Assembly (NCBI RefSeq): GCF_030867145.1
Contig: NC_134436.1
Span: forward strand, 3,844,001-3,908,000
Direction: 5' to 3'
Source of the DNA: Opisthocomus hoazin
Taxonomy: Eukaryota; Chordata; Aves; Opisthocomiformes; Opisthocomidae
DNA: 64,000 nucleotides
Shown: piece by piece, positions 62,891-64,000 of the stretch
Layout of the letters: every line of letters begins with the position of its first letter
Position numbering within the stretch: position 1 is the first letter of the stretch
The notes under the pieces: generated by a model
Told to the model about the DNA's origin: nothing
Databases searched by the model: none
Seen by the model: only the letters and a program-made list of their open reading frames with translations
Translations under genes and position numbers: made by a program

Positions 62891-64000
62891 ACTGAAACAA
62901 CCACAAAGTAAAATCCATGAGTTACCACCACCACCTTGTCCATGAGAAATTTTCCAGCAGGCAATGCATTGCTGTGGGCTGAAGGTATCATAATTGTAAA
63001 TCTCAGAGGCGCTTTCACTTTTGTCATGGAAGGGGCATGGTGCCCATCTCTAGCTCGCTCAGGACTGTGGATATCCCGGACCTGTTGTAACAAGTTTCTC
63101 CTAGCAGGACAGAACCCTTCTCCTTGTGTATTATTATGCATTGTAGTCTCTGGCACTGGACACAGCAGATAGAAATTCTCAAATAGCTTTAAATGATCTA
63201 ACTACAAACTGTTGCTGAAAGAAGCAGTCCTGCCCCATCACCAACCCCCCCAAGCAAGTGGCTAGCTGTTCTCTGACGTGCAGTTGTACTGAAGTTGGAT
63301 CACCTGATCCAAAAGTAATTTCTGCCTTCACCTAGTGTAACTTGGCATCAAGGGCTGCGAGCTGATCTGGTTCTCCGTGAAATCATTCATGCCAACACGA
63401 GGAAACAGGCTGAAGGAAGAAGAGGACAAAACCATCTCTTTCACTGGCAGCATTGCCTGAAATTCCATGCAAGGCGAAGAGGAGCACTGAGGAACTTCCT
63501 CAGTTGCATTTCAGGCTGCTTGGAGGTGTCCCAGAGAAGGTTCCCATCAGCAGTTGGCAAACCTGCCATTCACCAGCAAAGTCTGGTTTAGGAAAGCAAT
63601 GCCAGCAGCTGAGACCCAGAGTCCTCTGGTGCTGAGCCTACCTCCTCTGCCTGCAGCACACACACGTGCACTTAGGACTGCTCCCAGAGCCAAGCCATGT
63701 TCCTCCTTACCAGCTCTGCCAGGTCTGACATCTTTTCCTTGAGGTACACTTCCTTCCTTCCTCTCTCATTGCCCCCCATTAGCTTTTATTGTGCCATAAC
63801 TCTCAGTTCATACTCTCAGTTTGGGCCTCCTTAGCCCCTCACCACGTTGTCATCTGCCCTCCTGAAGCTGCCCAGCAGCAGCAGGCTCTGCTGGGGCTTG
63901 CAGAGCATCTCCTCCACACCTTCTTGCCCCTCCTTGCCTGTCTGGGTAACAGATGCCCAAGGTAGCTGCTAGAGCTCCTCACACAGATCCAGCATTTTTC

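Larger units (their letters stand above)
57481..64000. other. Region upstream of UBE2D2, no gene assigned
   Basis: No recognisable coding exon. The first 3-4 kb are T-rich on the plus strand, the opposite bias to the UBE2D2 body. Open frames of up to 137 codons, such as 58495-58908 and 61776-62144 on the plus strand, have no recognised domain and are probably chance. In human, STING1 lies on this side in divergent orientation, but none of its exons were found. Confidence 0.5.

Noticed and set aside
57480..64000. STING1 coding exons, expected upstream of UBE2D2 from human gene order
   Set aside because: No frame resembles the STING membrane segments or ligand-binding domain. The gene is probably beyond the right edge or placed elsewhere.

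Overview
The window is nuclear DNA from a bird. CR1 LINE 3' ends are present, one with a tandem ATTCTGTG tail, and there is an avian-type endogenous-retrovirus LTR. There are no bacterial-style operons. The one gene I can assign with confidence is UBE2D2, a ubiquitin-conjugating E2 enzyme. It lies on the minus strand and spans about half the window. All seven coding exons were located, with consensus splice sites, and they join to exactly 147 codons plus stop. The protein matches the human UBE2D2 sequence as I know it at every position. I cannot name the bird species.

Layout. (1) 1-17,000: GC-rich, with several tandem repeats (a 12-bp minisatellite at the left edge, a 39-46-bp array near 9.3 kb, an 81-bp duplication near 11.2 kb, a 17-bp G-rich array near 15.9 kb). 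It also holds CpG-island-like stretches and two plus-strand CR1 fragments. Short AT-rich patches look like conserved regulatory elements. I see no credible protein-coding exon here. In human, CXXC5 lies downstream of UBE2D2, so its regulatory DNA or 5' untranslated exons could be in this part, but no CXXC5 coding sequence was found. (2) 17,000-25,750: less GC-rich DNA without a recognisable gene. (3) About 25,755-56,950: UBE2D2, transcribed right to left. The 3' UTR is about 1.6 kb, intron 5 is 12.4 kb, introns 3 and 4 are 91 and 88 bp, and intron 1 is 9.5 kb. Intron 5 holds two CR1 fragments, an LTR and a probable ERV remnant. (4) 55,700-57,480: a strong CpG island around exon 1, with a TATA-like box, an ETS-type site and a TCTCGCGAGA element. 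(5) 57,480-64,000: no assigned gene. It holds one weak candidate for the last exon of an unknown minus-strand transcript and probable repeat relics.

UBE2D2 takes ubiquitin from E1 onto Cys85 and passes it on with RING, U-box or HECT E3 ligases. The rest of the window appears to be its introns, flanking regulatory DNA and repeats. I found no novel multi-gene system. The most useful leads are the regulatory-element candidates on the left, the tandem arrays, the promoter architecture, and hints of minus-strand transcription beyond the 3' UTR.
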